A stretch of 64,000 nt of DNA. Origin: Arthrobacter alpinus. Lineage in GTDB: Bacteria > Actinomycetota > Actinomycetes > Actinomycetales > Micrococcaceae. The notes beneath the pieces are model-generated. The model saw only the letters and a list, made by a program, of their open reading frames with translations. It did not search any database and had not been told where the DNA came from. Numbering within the stretch: position 1 is the first letter of the stretch; each line of letters starts with the position of its first letter. Location of the stretch: the NCBI RefSeq assembly GCF_900105965.1, contig NZ_FNTV01000001.1:496001-560000 (forward strand), read 5' to 3'. Below, piece after piece: positions 25,955 to 34,862 of the stretch. Made by a program: the position numbers and the translations under genes.

Positions 25955-26615
25955 ACGTTCCTGTTGGGCCTGTTCCGCCACGGGTGGCCAGGTCAACGAT
26001 CGCATCCGTCCCTTCCTGTACCGTCTGTGTTCCGTTGTTGCCGTTGAGATCGGTTGCCGTGTAGCCGGGATCCGCGGCGTTGATGCGCATCTCCGGGAAC
26101 GCCTTGGCGTATTGGACGGTGAGCATCGTGACGGCGGACTTCGAGGAGGTGTAGAGAGGTGCGATTACTTGAGACTCGATCCGCTCCGGATCATGGACGG
26201 CGTCAAACGATCCCAACCCGCTGCTGACATTGACGATGGTTGGCGCGGTTGATGCGCGCAGGACGGGGAGAAAAGCGTTGCTTAGGCGGACGATGCTCAC
26301 GACATTGGTGCCGTAGACGTTCAACGCATCCGCCGAGGTCAGTTCCTCCACCGGGCTCATCGGGCCGGCAATACCGGCGTTGTTGATCAGGACGTCCAGC
26401 CCGCCAGCGGCCGCAATGGTCTTAGCGGCCTCGGCGACGGAGGAATCGCTCGTGACGTCGAGCTGGACGAACTTGCCACCCAAGGCGTCGGCTGCTTCCT
26501 GGCCAAGTGTTGCATCGCGGGCTCCCATCCACACGGTGTGCCCGGCGGCGATGAGGCGCCGGGCGGTTTCGTGGCCGAGGCCCTTGTTGGATCCGGTAAT
26601 CAGTGTTGTTGTCAT
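25923..26615 (-). CDS. Short-chain dehydrogenase/reductase (SDR)
   Basis: 230 residues from the ATG at 26615 (MTTTLITGSNKGLGHETARRL). The cofactor motif is TGSNKGLG, the NAG motif is NNAGIAG, the serine is in VNVSSGLG, and YTSSKSAVTM gives YxxxK. It belongs to the carbonyl-reductase-like SDR group. It is divergent from an XRE-type regulator whose start is about 100 bp away, an arrangement that usually means the regulator controls it. Confidence 0.88.
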   Translation of the reverse strand: MTTTLITGSNKGLGHETARRLIAAGHTVWMGARDATLGQEAADALGGKFVQLDVTSDSSVAEAAKTIAAAGGLDVLINNAGIAGPMSPVEELTSADALNVYGTNVVSIVRLSNAFLPVLRASTAPTIVNVSSGLGSFDAVHDPERIESQVIAPLYTSSKSAVTMLTVQYAKAFPEMRINAADPGYTATDLNGNNGTQTVQEGTDAIVDLATRGGTGPTGTFIDRSGLAPF

Positions 26616-26717
26616 GTCTTCAGTCTGTTGACCGGGCCGCCCTGCTGTCGTGGCCCTGCCTTTCATATGGACTGGCAGTACTACCCAGAATCCATGGATC
26701 GCTGCCAGAATGTATCC

Positions 26718-27581
26718 ATGCAGGAATCCCAGAGTGACCTCGGAGCCCTTCTTCGCTCGTGGCGTGACCGCCTCCAACCCGCCGACGTCGGCATGCCCAC
26801 CTATGGGTCACGGCGGGCAACGGGACTGCGGCGCGAGGAATTGGCCCAACTGGCGGGGCTGAGCGTGGACTATTTAGTGCGGCTGGAACAGGGCCGCGCC
26901 CGCCGGCCCTCAGCCCAGGTGGCTGCCTCGCTGGCACGGGCACTTCAGCTGAACAATGCCGAGAGGAGCCACCTCTTTGTCATCTCCGGACTCCTTCCGC
27001 CTACGTCCGGAGAAGTTCCATCGCACATCCCACCCGGGGTTCAGCGTTTGCTCTCCCGCCTTGGTGAGGTGCCGCTGGCCGTGTTTGCCGCATCCTGGGA
27101 CCTGTTGAGCTGGAGCCCGCTATGGACGGCCCTTCTGGGCGATCCCGTTCCGTCCGGCAAGGCGAGACCCAACGTTTTGCGCTCTCATTTTGGCGGGGAG
27201 AATTTTAGCCGCAGTGAGGTCAGGTACCTGGACAACCCGGGTGCCCTCGAGTCCTTTGAGGCTTCCTTGGTGGCCGATCTCCGCCGGGTCTTCGGACGGT
27301 ACCCGGATGATCTCGGCGTGCAAACCCTCGTTGCAGACCTGACCCATGCCAGCGAGCGATTTCGCGAGCTCTGGGACAGCGGAGCCGTCAGCGAGCACCA
27401 GTCGGAACGCAAAGTGGTGCGGCACCCGACCGTGGGAGAGGTGGAGCTCGACTGTGACATTTTCACCGTGGCCGGAACCGATCTGCGGATCGTTGCCTAC
27501 TCGGCTCCTACAGGTTCTGACGCTGCCGACAAGCTCGATTTCCTGCGCGTCTCCGCCGTTTCCGCAGCCGTAGCCCCGTGA
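26718..27581 (+). CDS. XRE-family regulator with MmyB-like ligand domain
   Basis: 287 residues from the ATG at 26718 (MQESQSDLGALLRSWRDRLQP); an ATG at 26694 is also in frame. The N-terminal HTH is in GLRREELAQLAGLSVDYLVRLEQGRARRPSAQVAASLARAL. The rest matches the MmyB-like PAS-type domain (FAASWDLLSWSPLWTALLGDP, YLDNPGALESFEASLVADLRR). These proteins are common actinobacterial repressors of a neighbouring SDR gene, which fits the divergent gene here. The palindrome ATCCATGGAT at 26690-26699 in the shared upstream region could be its site. Confidence 0.88.
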   Translation: MQESQSDLGALLRSWRDRLQPADVGMPTYGSRRATGLRREELAQLAGLSVDYLVRLEQGRARRPSAQVAASLARALQLNNAERSHLFVISGLLPPTSGEVPSHIPPGVQRLLSRLGEVPLAVFAASWDLLSWSPLWTALLGDPVPSGKARPNVLRSHFGGENFSRSEVRYLDNPGALESFEASLVADLRRVFGRYPDDLGVQTLVADLTHASERFRELWDSGAVSEHQSERKVVRHPTVGEVELDCDIFTVAGTDLRIVAYSAPTGSDAADKLDFLRVSAVSAAVAP

Positions 27582-27641
27582 TCGGGTGTCCCGGCGTCAA
27601 GGCTGGGCCGGACGCTGCTGGTGGGTGTCCGGCGTCGTACT

Positions 27642-28430
27642 CTAGCGGCGCCAGTAATACGGGATGGTGGTCGAGACCTTTAGCAGCCCGGAGCGTTCCA
27701 GAATGGGGCGGGAAAACTCCGAGGAATCGCTGTGGACCAGCTTCTTTTCCTGTGCCAGGGCGGAACGGGCGCGGGCAGCTGTCAGTGACCGGTAGATGCC
27801 CCGTCCTCGATAGGCCTCGAGCGTGGCGCCACCCCAAATGCCGACAAAATCGGTGCCGTGCACTGGTTCGAGTCGGCCGCAGCTGACGATCTTGCCGTCG
27901 GCCTCGGCCACCCACAGTTCCATACCGTCATTGCGGGCCAAACGCGCCAGGAGGGCATCGGCCATGCGGGTGTCGACGGATTCGCCAAAGGCTTCGTCGG
28001 CCATGGCGCTCATGGCCCGGACGTCAGCCTCACTGGCCACTTTGCGCAGGGTCACGCCGTCTGGCTCCGGAACATTGGCGCACAAGCCCTCGAGCGGGCC
28101 CACCATGATCGATTCCGGCGCGTCCGGGGAGAACCCATGCGCCAGTAGGGCCTCGGGGAGTCCCGGAGAGGCGTCGTGCAGGCGCACCTTCCACTCAACC
28201 TTGTCGATTTCGGGGTCCGCGCCATAGTGTTCCAGCGCTCCGGCGACCAGCCCCGGCATGTCCTTGGCCCCCGCGCCACCCAGATCGCGGTACGTGATGA
28301 AGCCGAGCCCACCGGCGAACGTGGCCAGGCGCAAGGGCCCGAGCCGGGTCACGCTGAGCGCACTGGGCGTTTCTGCCTCGGTGCGCAGTTGCTCGTCATA
28401 GGCTTGGAGGTACTGCTCGGAAATAGTCAT
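27642..28430 (-). CDS. GNAT family N-acetyltransferase
   Basis: 262 residues from the ATG at 28430 (MTISEQYLQAYDEQLR). The C-terminal half has the GNAT acetyl-CoA region: LWVAEADGKIVSCGRLEPV, then GGATLEAYRGRGIYRSLTAARAR, where the RGRGIY loop binds the CoA pyrophosphate. The N-terminal 120 residues are a separate, less conserved part. The acceptor is unknown. It is convergent with the XRE-type regulator; a GCCGGAC/GTCCGGC hairpin at 27607-27633 lies between the two stops. Confidence 0.85.
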   Translation of the reverse strand: MTISEQYLQAYDEQLRTEAETPSALSVTRLGPLRLATFAGGLGFITYRDLGGAGAKDMPGLVAGALEHYGADPEIDKVEWKVRLHDASPGLPEALLAHGFSPDAPESIMVGPLEGLCANVPEPDGVTLRKVASEADVRAMSAMADEAFGESVDTRMADALLARLARNDGMELWVAEADGKIVSCGRLEPVHGTDFVGIWGGATLEAYRGRGIYRSLTAARARSALAQEKKLVHSDSSEFSRPILERSGLLKVSTTIPYYWRR

Positions 28431-28490
28431 TGGCATCAACTTTGCAGGATATGCGGGTGTGGTGCAAGAGGGATGCCCCTGCCGAAGGTT

Positions 28491-28865
28491 TCAGCGAAGC
28501 GGCAGCTCCGTCCAGCTCACGGTTCCGGGTGTCAGCGGGTCGAGGGCAAGTGGCGCCAGCACCTGATCGTGAAAAGAATCAACGCCGTCCTGCAGCGAAT
28601 CGGCAACGTCCTGGCCGCCCGAGCTGAACAAAAGTTCAGCCGACCCGCGTTCGTGAGCAACGACGTCGACCGCCCAGCCTCCCCGGAACCAGCCGCCCTC
28701 GTCGTGGGTGAGTGTGGCCAGCCATTGCTGCAACAGGTCCCCGAGCCGATCGGGGTTCGCGTCGTGTATCTGCAGGGAGAGCTTGGCCGTCTTGTCCAGC
28801 AGCGGGTTCAAAGGACCCCAGATCCAGTTGTAGTTCATCGAGTGGCGCCGCGGAGAGCTCGTCAT
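28491..28865 (-). CDS. Conserved-looking hypothetical protein
   Basis: About 124 residues from the ATG at 28865; 28838 (MNYNWIWGPLNPLL) is an alternative start. It is soluble, with the segment ANPDRLGDLLQQWLATLTHDEGGWFRGGWAVDVVAHERGSAELLFSS and no signal peptide or membrane helix. I recognise no family. It is divergent from thiL, with 56 bp between the starts, so the two may share a promoter region. Confidence 0.6.
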   Translation of the reverse strand: MTSSPRRHSMNYNWIWGPLNPLLDKTAKLSLQIHDANPDRLGDLLQQWLATLTHDEGGWFRGGWAVDVVAHERGSAELLFSSGGQDVADSLQDGVDSFHDQVLAPLALDPLTPGTVSWTELPLR

Positions 28866-28921
28866 GTCCGGACAGTAGCATCGGCGCCAGCAATGTCGCA
28901 CCCACCGGCTACGGTTAAACA

Positions 28922-29938
28922 ATGACCCTCACCGTGGCCCAACTCTCCGAATCCGAGCTCCTAGCCCGGATTTTCCCGCGCCTGCACGCCGGCAGCTCCA
29001 TGCTCCTTGGTCCCGGGGACGACGCCGCCATTATCGCCGCCCCCGACGGCCGCACCGTCATCTCGATCGACACACAGGTTCAGGACAAGGATTTTCGCCT
29101 TCTCTGGCCCAACGGCACTTCCTCCAGCGGCTTCGACGTCGGGTGGAAAGCGGCGGCGCAGAATCTCAGCGACATTAACGCAATGGGTGCCGTTGCCACG
29201 GCCATGGTCATCAGCCTCACCCTCCCTGGCATGACGCCGGTCGCTTGGGTTGAGGAGCTGGCCGAGGGCTTGAGCGCCGCAACGGTTGCGTTGGGTGCGC
29301 CGCAGTGCTCCATGGCAGGAGGAGACCTCTCCGGTGGCAGTGAACTGGTCATCACGGTGGCCGTGACCGGTTCCCTTGAGGGGTTGGCACCTGTTTTGCG
29401 CAGCGGTGCGCAGGTGGGGGACCGGATTGCGGTCTGCGGCAATATGGGTTTCTCCGCAGCCGGATGGGCATTGCACGAGAGTTCAATTCTCCCGTCCGAG
29501 CACACCCCCGCGATGGCCGGCGCCGCGGCGCTTTTCGCCCGCCCGGAACCTCCATTGAGCGCCGGACCCGCGGCCGCCCGTTCCGGTGCCACGGCCATGA
29601 TGGACATCTCAGACGGCTTATTGCGGGACGCCACCAGAATTGCCAAGGCCAGCGGCGTCGACCTCGATTTGGACGGCACCGTGCTTCGTCAGATGGCCCA
29701 GAGGCTAGAGGAATGCGCCGTCGTACTGGGAACCGAACCGCTTTCCTGGGTCTTAACAGGAGGGGAGGACCACGGGTTGTTATCCACATTCCCGGCCGGG
29801 GCAACACTCCCGGAGGGCTTCGTTGGGATAGGCTCAGTAGTGTCGATGAGCGCAGCCGGACCGGCCGTGAGCATCGATGGACAGTACTTCAAAAGCGCCG
29901 AGGACGGCGCTCTGGGATGGGATCATTTTGCAGTCTAA
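28922..29938 (+). CDS. thiL: Thiamine-monophosphate kinase
   Basis: A 338-residue enzyme that phosphorylates thiamine phosphate to the diphosphate cofactor. Family motifs seen: GPGDDAAI near residue 31, FDVGWKAAAQNLSDINAMGA, MAGGDLSGG and MDISDGLLRDATRIAKASGV. The loop usually reading TDMLVEGVHF is IDTQVQDKDF here, a modest variation. The following DAK2 gene begins inside its 3' end, so thiL, the DAK2 gene and recG form one operon. Confidence 0.94.
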   Translation: MTLTVAQLSESELLARIFPRLHAGSSMLLGPGDDAAIIAAPDGRTVISIDTQVQDKDFRLLWPNGTSSSGFDVGWKAAAQNLSDINAMGAVATAMVISLTLPGMTPVAWVEELAEGLSAATVALGAPQCSMAGGDLSGGSELVITVAVTGSLEGLAPVLRSGAQVGDRIAVCGNMGFSAAGWALHESSILPSEHTPAMAGAAALFARPEPPLSAGPAAARSGATAMMDISDGLLRDATRIAKASGVDLDLDGTVLRQMAQRLEECAVVLGTEPLSWVLTGGEDHGLLSTFPAGATLPEGFVGIGSVVSMSAAGPAVSIDGQYFKSAEDGALGWDHFAV

Positions 29939-30917
29939 GATCGCCGCAACTGCGCCCGTAGTTCGCCGATGGTTGGCCATGGCCGAGCAGACGTTGGCCA
30001 ATCACAGCGACCGGCTGAACGCCATCAACATCTACCCCGTCGCCGACGCTGACACGGGGACAAACCTGTACCAAACTGTCCGGGCGGCGGCACGGGCCGT
30101 GGCCGAGCACGAACCCGCGGACGTGGGCGTCACCATGGCCGTGGCAGGCCGGGCAGCCATGGAACAAGCCCGCGGAAACTCCGGGACGCTGCTCTCGGTC
30201 TCCCTCGTGGCCATGGCGGAACCGTTTTCAGGAGCCCAGCGGCTCAGCGGGCCTCTCTTGAGCGTCGCCCTGCAGCGCGCACAGTTGCGGGCCTGGAGCG
30301 CATTGAGTGAACCCCTGCCGGGCACCATGCTTTCCGTCCTTGAAGCCGCCGCAACTGGAGCCGGCTCGGTGGCGGGTGCCCAAAACGGAGATGAATCCAA
30401 CCTGGTCCTGGCCGAAACCATCGACCAGGCTGTACGTTCTGCACGTGAGGCAGTAATACTCACAGAATCCCAGATGGACATCCTCACCGAGGCCCATGTT
30501 GTAGATGCGGGCGGCGTGGGATTGCTGCTCATTCTCGATTGCCTGCGCTCCGTCATTGTGGGGGAGCCACTGCAAGAAGACTTGCTGGACGGCCTTTCCG
30601 GCTACAAGGTGCAGGACCCGAACATTGCCTTGGCCATGCCAGAACAGGAAGGCGTGGAAGTCATGTGCACCATTTCCCTGACGCCCCTGGCCGCGGCCGG
30701 GTTGCGCATGGAATTGGGTGATCTTGGCGATTCGGTCATCATGAGCGCCGTCTCAGAGGAAGCCGACGAAACAGGCGCCTACCCGTGGCGCCTCCACGTT
30801 CACGTCCCGGCCGCGGCCATGGCATTGGATGCCATCCAGGCTGTGGGTGATCCAAGCAATGTGAGCATCTCGGCATTATCCGCTCACATCACTGAAGACG
30901 CCCATGACTTCTTCTGA
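29928..30917 (+). CDS. DAK2 domain protein (DhaL/FakA-like)
   Basis: About 329 residues. I place the start at TTG 29928 (MQSKIAATAPVVRRWLAMAEQ), because the DAK2 domain needs the helix before NAINIYPVADADTGTN. An ATG at 29877 lies deep in thiL, and 29979 would cut the domain. The three aspartates of the metal site are in PVADADTGTN, and ARGNSGTLLS is the second motif. The protein is shorter than full FakA-type kinases (about 550), ending after a partial C-terminal domain. In many Gram-positives this gene precedes recG, as here; a role in fatty-acid phosphorylation is possible but unproven. Confidence 0.85.
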   Translation: MQSKIAATAPVVRRWLAMAEQTLANHSDRLNAINIYPVADADTGTNLYQTVRAAARAVAEHEPADVGVTMAVAGRAAMEQARGNSGTLLSVSLVAMAEPFSGAQRLSGPLLSVALQRAQLRAWSALSEPLPGTMLSVLEAAATGAGSVAGAQNGDESNLVLAETIDQAVRSAREAVILTESQMDILTEAHVVDAGGVGLLLILDCLRSVIVGEPLQEDLLDGLSGYKVQDPNIALAMPEQEGVEVMCTISLTPLAAAGLRMELGDLGDSVIMSAVSEEADETGAYPWRLHVHVPAAAMALDAIQAVGDPSNVSISALSAHITEDAHDFF

Positions 30918-33168
30918 CGCTAACGTTCCGCGGCCTGCCCAGCCGTACCTGGATCTGGAGCTTGACCTCTCCCGGCTCGTGGGCACGACCACTGGCAAGC
31001 AGGTCGCCAAGGGGCTGGAGATCACCACGGTTGGTCAGATGCTCCACCAGTTCCCCCGCCGCTATGTTGAACGGGGCGATCTCACAGACCTCGACCAACT
31101 TCAGGTCGATGAGGATGTCACCATCCTCGCCCGGGTTGTGGACCTGCGGACCCGTTATATGCAAACCCGCAAGGGGACTATTAGCGATGTCATCATTACC
31201 GACAACTCCGGCCGGCCATCAACACTGGTCATTAGTTTTTTCAATGGATTCAAGGCAAAGCAGGAATTGCAGCCCGGAGTCCTGGCCATGTTTTCAGGCA
31301 AAGTGGGTACCTACGGTGGGAACAAGGTACTGACCAACCCCGGCTACCTTTTATTGCCGGATGACGAAATGGCCGAGCTTGAGGTTGAAATCCATGCCTC
31401 CAAGCCCGTCCCGGTTTACCCCGCCACGGCCAAGTTTCCCAGCTGGAAAACCCAGCATGTCATCGATGTGCTCCTGCCAGTTCTAGACCTGAACAAGATT
31501 CCCGACCCCGTCCCGGCGGGCATCGCCAAACGCGAGAAACTCATGGCTCTCGCCGAGGCTTACGAGGAAATTCACCAGCCCACCAGTATGGAGGCCTGGC
31601 CGCGCGCCCGGAAGCGATTCTGCTTCCAGGAGGCCCTGGCCCTGCAGACGGCTCTGGCACAAAAACGCTTGGAGGCCATGAACCAGGACGCCACCGGTCG
31701 CGCACTGGTCCAAGGCGGCCTGCTCGATGCCTTCGACGCGCAACTGCCGTACACACTCACGGCCGGGCAGGAAGAGATCGGTGGACTGATCTCTTCCGAA
31801 ATTGGTGCCGGGCACCCAATGCATCGGCTGCTGCAGGGTGAGGTGGGCTCCGGCAAGACCGTCATTGCCCTGCGCGCCATGCTGCAGGTGATCGACGCCG
31901 GCGGGCAGGCAGCGTTCCTCGCGCCCACCGAGGTGCTTGCCGCCCAGCACCTGCACTCCATAACAAACTTGCTTGGGAGCCTCGGCGCCGGCTCGCTGCT
32001 CGGCGGCCAACACGCCACACAGGTCACACTGCTCACCGGTTCCATGCCAGCGGCTGCCAAAAAGAAGGCTCTCTTGGCTGCCGCATCCGGCGAAGCCGGC
32101 ATTGTCATTGGCACACATGCGCTGCTGTCGGACAACGTTCAATTTGCCGATCTCGGCTTGATAGTTGTGGATGAGCAACACCGTTTTGGTGTGGAACAAC
32201 GCGATTCCCTTCGTGCCAAGGCGCTGAAACCACCTCACCTGCTGGTCATGACGGCCACACCCATTCCGCGCACGGTGGCCATGACGGTGTTTGGTGACCT
32301 GGAGGTCTCCGAGCTGACCGAACTCCCGTCGGGACGCGCACCCATCGTGACCCACATTTCTCCCTTGGCCGAGCATCCCAGCTGGGAATCCCGAGTCTGG
32401 GAGCGGACGCGTGAAGAGATCGACTCCGGACACCAGGTTTATGTGGTCTGTCCCAAGATCGGTGACGTGGTTTCGACAGGCTCAACCAGCGACTCCCTGT
32501 TCGGGTCGGAGCAGGTGATCGAGCCGCTCGAGATCCAGGGCGGCGACACGCGCCCCATGGCCGGGGTCCTCGACGTCGTGCAGTATTTGCGCACTGTTCC
32601 GGCGCTGGCAGGCAAGCGCATCGAGGTCCTGCACGGGCGCTTGGATTCGGTGGACAAGCAGGGCACCATGGCAGCGTTTGCCCGTGGCGAGATAGACGTC
32701 CTTGTCTCGACCACCGTCATTGAGGTCGGTGTTGACGTTCACAATGCCACGCTCATGGTGATTCTCGACGCCGACAGGTTCGGCATTTCCCAGTTGCACC
32801 AGCTCCGTGGCCGGGTGGGGCGAGGCGGGCACAACGGTACTTGCTTGCTGGTGACGAACCTGGAAAAGGGCCATCCGAGCCGCAAGCGTTTGGATGCCGT
32901 CGCCGCAACGGCCGATGGGTTTGTGCTCGCCAAACAGGATCTTGAGATGCGCCGTGAGGGCGACATCCTCGGCGCGCGGCAATCGGGCGGCGCCAGTGGG
33001 CTGCGCATGCTCAGCGTATTGCGGGATGAGGACTTGATTGAAAGGGCACGCCAAGACGCCACCGAAATTGTTGCCGCGGATCCCGAGCTAAAATTTCATC
33101 CGGCACTCAAGCTGGAAATTGATATGTACCTGACCGAGAAAAATGAGGCATTCCTTGAACGTGGCTAG
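30904..33168 (+). CDS. recG: ATP-dependent DNA helicase RecG
   Basis: A 754-residue branch-migration helicase that rescues stalled forks and processes Holliday junctions. An N-terminal wedge/OB domain (about 60-190) precedes the helicase core: Walker A GEVGSGKT, motif II DEQHRFG, motif III TATPIPRT, motif VI QLRGRVGRGG. The start overlaps the DAK2 gene by 14 bp. Between VYVVCPKIGD and PMAGVLDVVQ there is a variable insert (VVSTGSTSDSLFGSEQVIEP) whose DNA contains a dispersed repeat, described separately. Confidence 0.96.
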   Translation: MTSSDANVPRPAQPYLDLELDLSRLVGTTTGKQVAKGLEITTVGQMLHQFPRRYVERGDLTDLDQLQVDEDVTILARVVDLRTRYMQTRKGTISDVIITDNSGRPSTLVISFFNGFKAKQELQPGVLAMFSGKVGTYGGNKVLTNPGYLLLPDDEMAELEVEIHASKPVPVYPATAKFPSWKTQHVIDVLLPVLDLNKIPDPVPAGIAKREKLMALAEAYEEIHQPTSMEAWPRARKRFCFQEALALQTALAQKRLEAMNQDATGRALVQGGLLDAFDAQLPYTLTAGQEEIGGLISSEIGAGHPMHRLLQGEVGSGKTVIALRAMLQVIDAGGQAAFLAPTEVLAAQHLHSITNLLGSLGAGSLLGGQHATQVTLLTGSMPAAAKKKALLAAASGEAGIVIGTHALLSDNVQFADLGLIVVDEQHRFGVEQRDSLRAKALKPPHLLVMTATPIPRTVAMTVFGDLEVSELTELPSGRAPIVTHISPLAEHPSWESRVWERTREEIDSGHQVYVVCPKIGDVVSTGSTSDSLFGSEQVIEPLEIQGGDTRPMAGVLDVVQYLRTVPALAGKRIEVLHGRLDSVDKQGTMAAFARGEIDVLVSTTVIEVGVDVHNATLMVILDADRFGISQLHQLRGRVGRGGHNGTCLLVTNLEKGHPSRKRLDAVAATADGFVLAKQDLEMRREGDILGARQSGGASGLRMLSVLRDEDLIERARQDATEIVAADPELKFHPALKLEIDMYLTEKNEAFLERG
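32469..32487. repeat. Dispersed GGTTTCGACAGGCTCAACC-type repeat inside recG
   Basis: GGTTTCGACAGGCTCAACC at 32469-32487 belongs to a short semi-palindromic repeat that I know from intergenic regions of Arthrobacter-like genomes. Here it is read in frame as VSTGST in the variable insert of RecG. A diverged copy in the opposite orientation lies after smc near 57104-57123. Confidence 0.5.
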
Positions 33169-33186
33169 TAAAACCGGGGTTGGCGC

Positions 33187-33765
33187 ATGAGCCGGATCGT
33201 TGCCGGTGTGGCAGGCGGCAGCCTGTTGGTTTCTGTCCCCGGGGATGGCACCAGGCCCACCACTGACCGGGTCAAGGAAGCGTTGTTCTCCAGACTCGAA
33301 TCGATGAACATGCTTGCTGGCACGCGCGTGCTGGACTTGTATGCCGGTTCGGGGTCTCTTGGTGTTGAAAGCGCCAGCAGGGGGGCCAAATCGGTGGAGC
33401 TTGTCGAGTTCAATGACAAAGCCGCAGCCGTGTGCCAACGCAACGCCGAGATGGTCAACAAAGTAGTGGGCACCAAGGTGGTGCGCGTTCAGCGTTCCAA
33501 GGTGGAATCGTTCCTGGAGCGGGCGGCCGAGGCAGGCGTCGACCAATGGGATTTGGTGTTCATGGACCCGCCGTACCCGTTGACCGAGGACGAGTTGTCC
33601 CTGGTCCTGGAACTGTTGGGCCCGCGGCTCAGTTCCTTCGCTGTGGTGGTGGTGGAGCGCTCGGCAAGGACTCCCGAGCCGAGCTGGCCGGAAACTCTGG
33701 AACGGTTTGCCGAAAAGAAGTACGGCGAAACCCGCCTGTGGTTCGCCGAGCCTGCAGGGGAGTAG
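33187..33765 (+). CDS. rsmD: 16S rRNA (guanine(966)-N2)-methyltransferase
   Basis: A 192-residue methyltransferase for G966 of 16S rRNA. It starts MSRIVAGVAGGSLL, then RPTTDRVKEALFSRL, SAM motif LDLYAGSGSLGVE and catalytic MDPPY. It begins 18 bp after recG. In many relatives coaD follows directly; here about 11 kb of accessory genes separate them. Confidence 0.94.
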   Translation: MSRIVAGVAGGSLLVSVPGDGTRPTTDRVKEALFSRLESMNMLAGTRVLDLYAGSGSLGVESASRGAKSVELVEFNDKAAAVCQRNAEMVNKVVGTKVVRVQRSKVESFLERAAEAGVDQWDLVFMDPPYPLTEDELSLVLELLGPRLSSFAVVVVERSARTPEPSWPETLERFAEKKYGETRLWFAEPAGE

Positions 33766-33794
33766 CCTCGCTCCCGTGACGGGGCAAAAGACCA

Positions 33795-34808
33795 CTAGAG
33801 AGCAGGTGCGCCCCGCCAGGAGCAACCGCATGAGCGCCGAATGATCAGTTCCGTTGGCAATACCACGCTCCGGGGCAAGTCGTCCCAGTCAAGAAGCGCG
33901 TTGACAGCGAGTTCGGCGATCTGGACAAGCGGTTGCGCGGCAGTTGTCAGGGGTGGCCAACTGTATTCGGCCTCCCTGATCCCGTCGAAGGAAACCACTG
34001 CGACATCGCCAGGAACGTCGAAGCCGCGTTCGTGGAGTGCCGCCAACAGTCCTATGCCGATCTGATCGGATGCGGCAAAGATGGCCCGGGGCATGACGCC
34101 GTCGGCACCCAACCGCATTCCGGCCGCATACCCGCCGCGCAGCGAGTACGTGGTCTCAACGCGTTCCCCCAACGGCTGGTCTGCAGCCGTGACGGCGTCC
34201 ATCCACCCGCGCTCACGTCCGTCGCCGGCATCGTCAACGCCGGCGAAGGCGATCCCCTGGTACCCGTGTCCGAGCAAGTGTTCCACCGCGCGACGGGCAC
34301 CCTCACGGTAGTCAACTCCCACAGAGGTTGTGCCGGGGGTTGAGCTCATCTGGTTGACCAACACGGTGGGCATGCGGAACGAGGAAAGCAGGTCCAACTC
34401 TTCCCCGCTCACCCTGCGCATTGAAATCAAACCGCTGATCTGCCGTGCAGCCAGTTCCCGGATGTGCTCAGACTGCGTTGCCACGCCGTTTTCGCTGTTG
34501 ACCACCAGGAGGGTCCGGCCAAGGTCCCCGGCCGCCTTGTCAACGCTGTAGCTCAGCTGTGCCGAGAACGGGTTGCGTGTGTCTCCCACCAGCATCCCGA
34601 TCAGGTCAGCCGAACCCTTGCTCAGGGCCCGGGCGGCGGCGTTGGGCCGGTAGCCCAACGCCCGCACGGCCGCCAGCACCTTGTCCTTGGCCGCGGGGGA
34701 TACGGCCTTCGGCCCGTCATTGAGGACATAGCTGACAACGGCGGTGCTTACGCCACTCAGGCGCGCGACATCGGCCCGGGTTGGCGCACGGCGCAGGGGT
34801 TGGACCAT
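33795..34808 (-). CDS. LacI family transcriptional regulator
   Basis: A 337-residue sugar-responsive repressor. The HTH is TRADVARLSGVSTAVVSYVLND (residues about 10-31), with the hinge helix VRALGYRPNAAARALS. The periplasmic-binding-like core follows (LIGMLVGDTRNPFSAQLSYSV, then DQIGIGLLAALHERGFDVPGDVAVVSFDG). It lies downstream of a broken oxidoreductase gene on the same strand, facing a sugar ABC operon across the divergent region. The palindromes at 36191-36282 are its likely operators. Confidence 0.93.
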   Translation of the reverse strand: MVQPLRRAPTRADVARLSGVSTAVVSYVLNDGPKAVSPAAKDKVLAAVRALGYRPNAAARALSKGSADLIGMLVGDTRNPFSAQLSYSVDKAAGDLGRTLLVVNSENGVATQSEHIRELAARQISGLISMRRVSGEELDLLSSFRMPTVLVNQMSSTPGTTSVGVDYREGARRAVEHLLGHGYQGIAFAGVDDAGDGRERGWMDAVTAADQPLGERVETTYSLRGGYAAGMRLGADGVMPRAIFAASDQIGIGLLAALHERGFDVPGDVAVVSFDGIREAEYSWPPLTTAAQPLVQIAELAVNALLDWDDLPRSVVLPTELIIRRSCGCSWRGAPAL

Positions 34809-34862
34809 TTACGTTTTCCTTCTTGATGCACCGTTGACAGCTTCTAAATCTCAGGCCACAGT

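Noticed and set aside
26672..26708. CTGGCAG...CTGCCAG inverted repeat between the SDR and XRE genes as an operator
   Set aside because: The arms are 23 bases apart and not centred on the inner palindrome ATCCATGGAT; kept only as a remark in the XRE gene entry for the inner site.
31483..32433. A 316-codon minus-strand frame inside recG
   Set aside because: RecG motifs are continuous on the plus strand; the minus frame has no recognisable motif or ribosome site.
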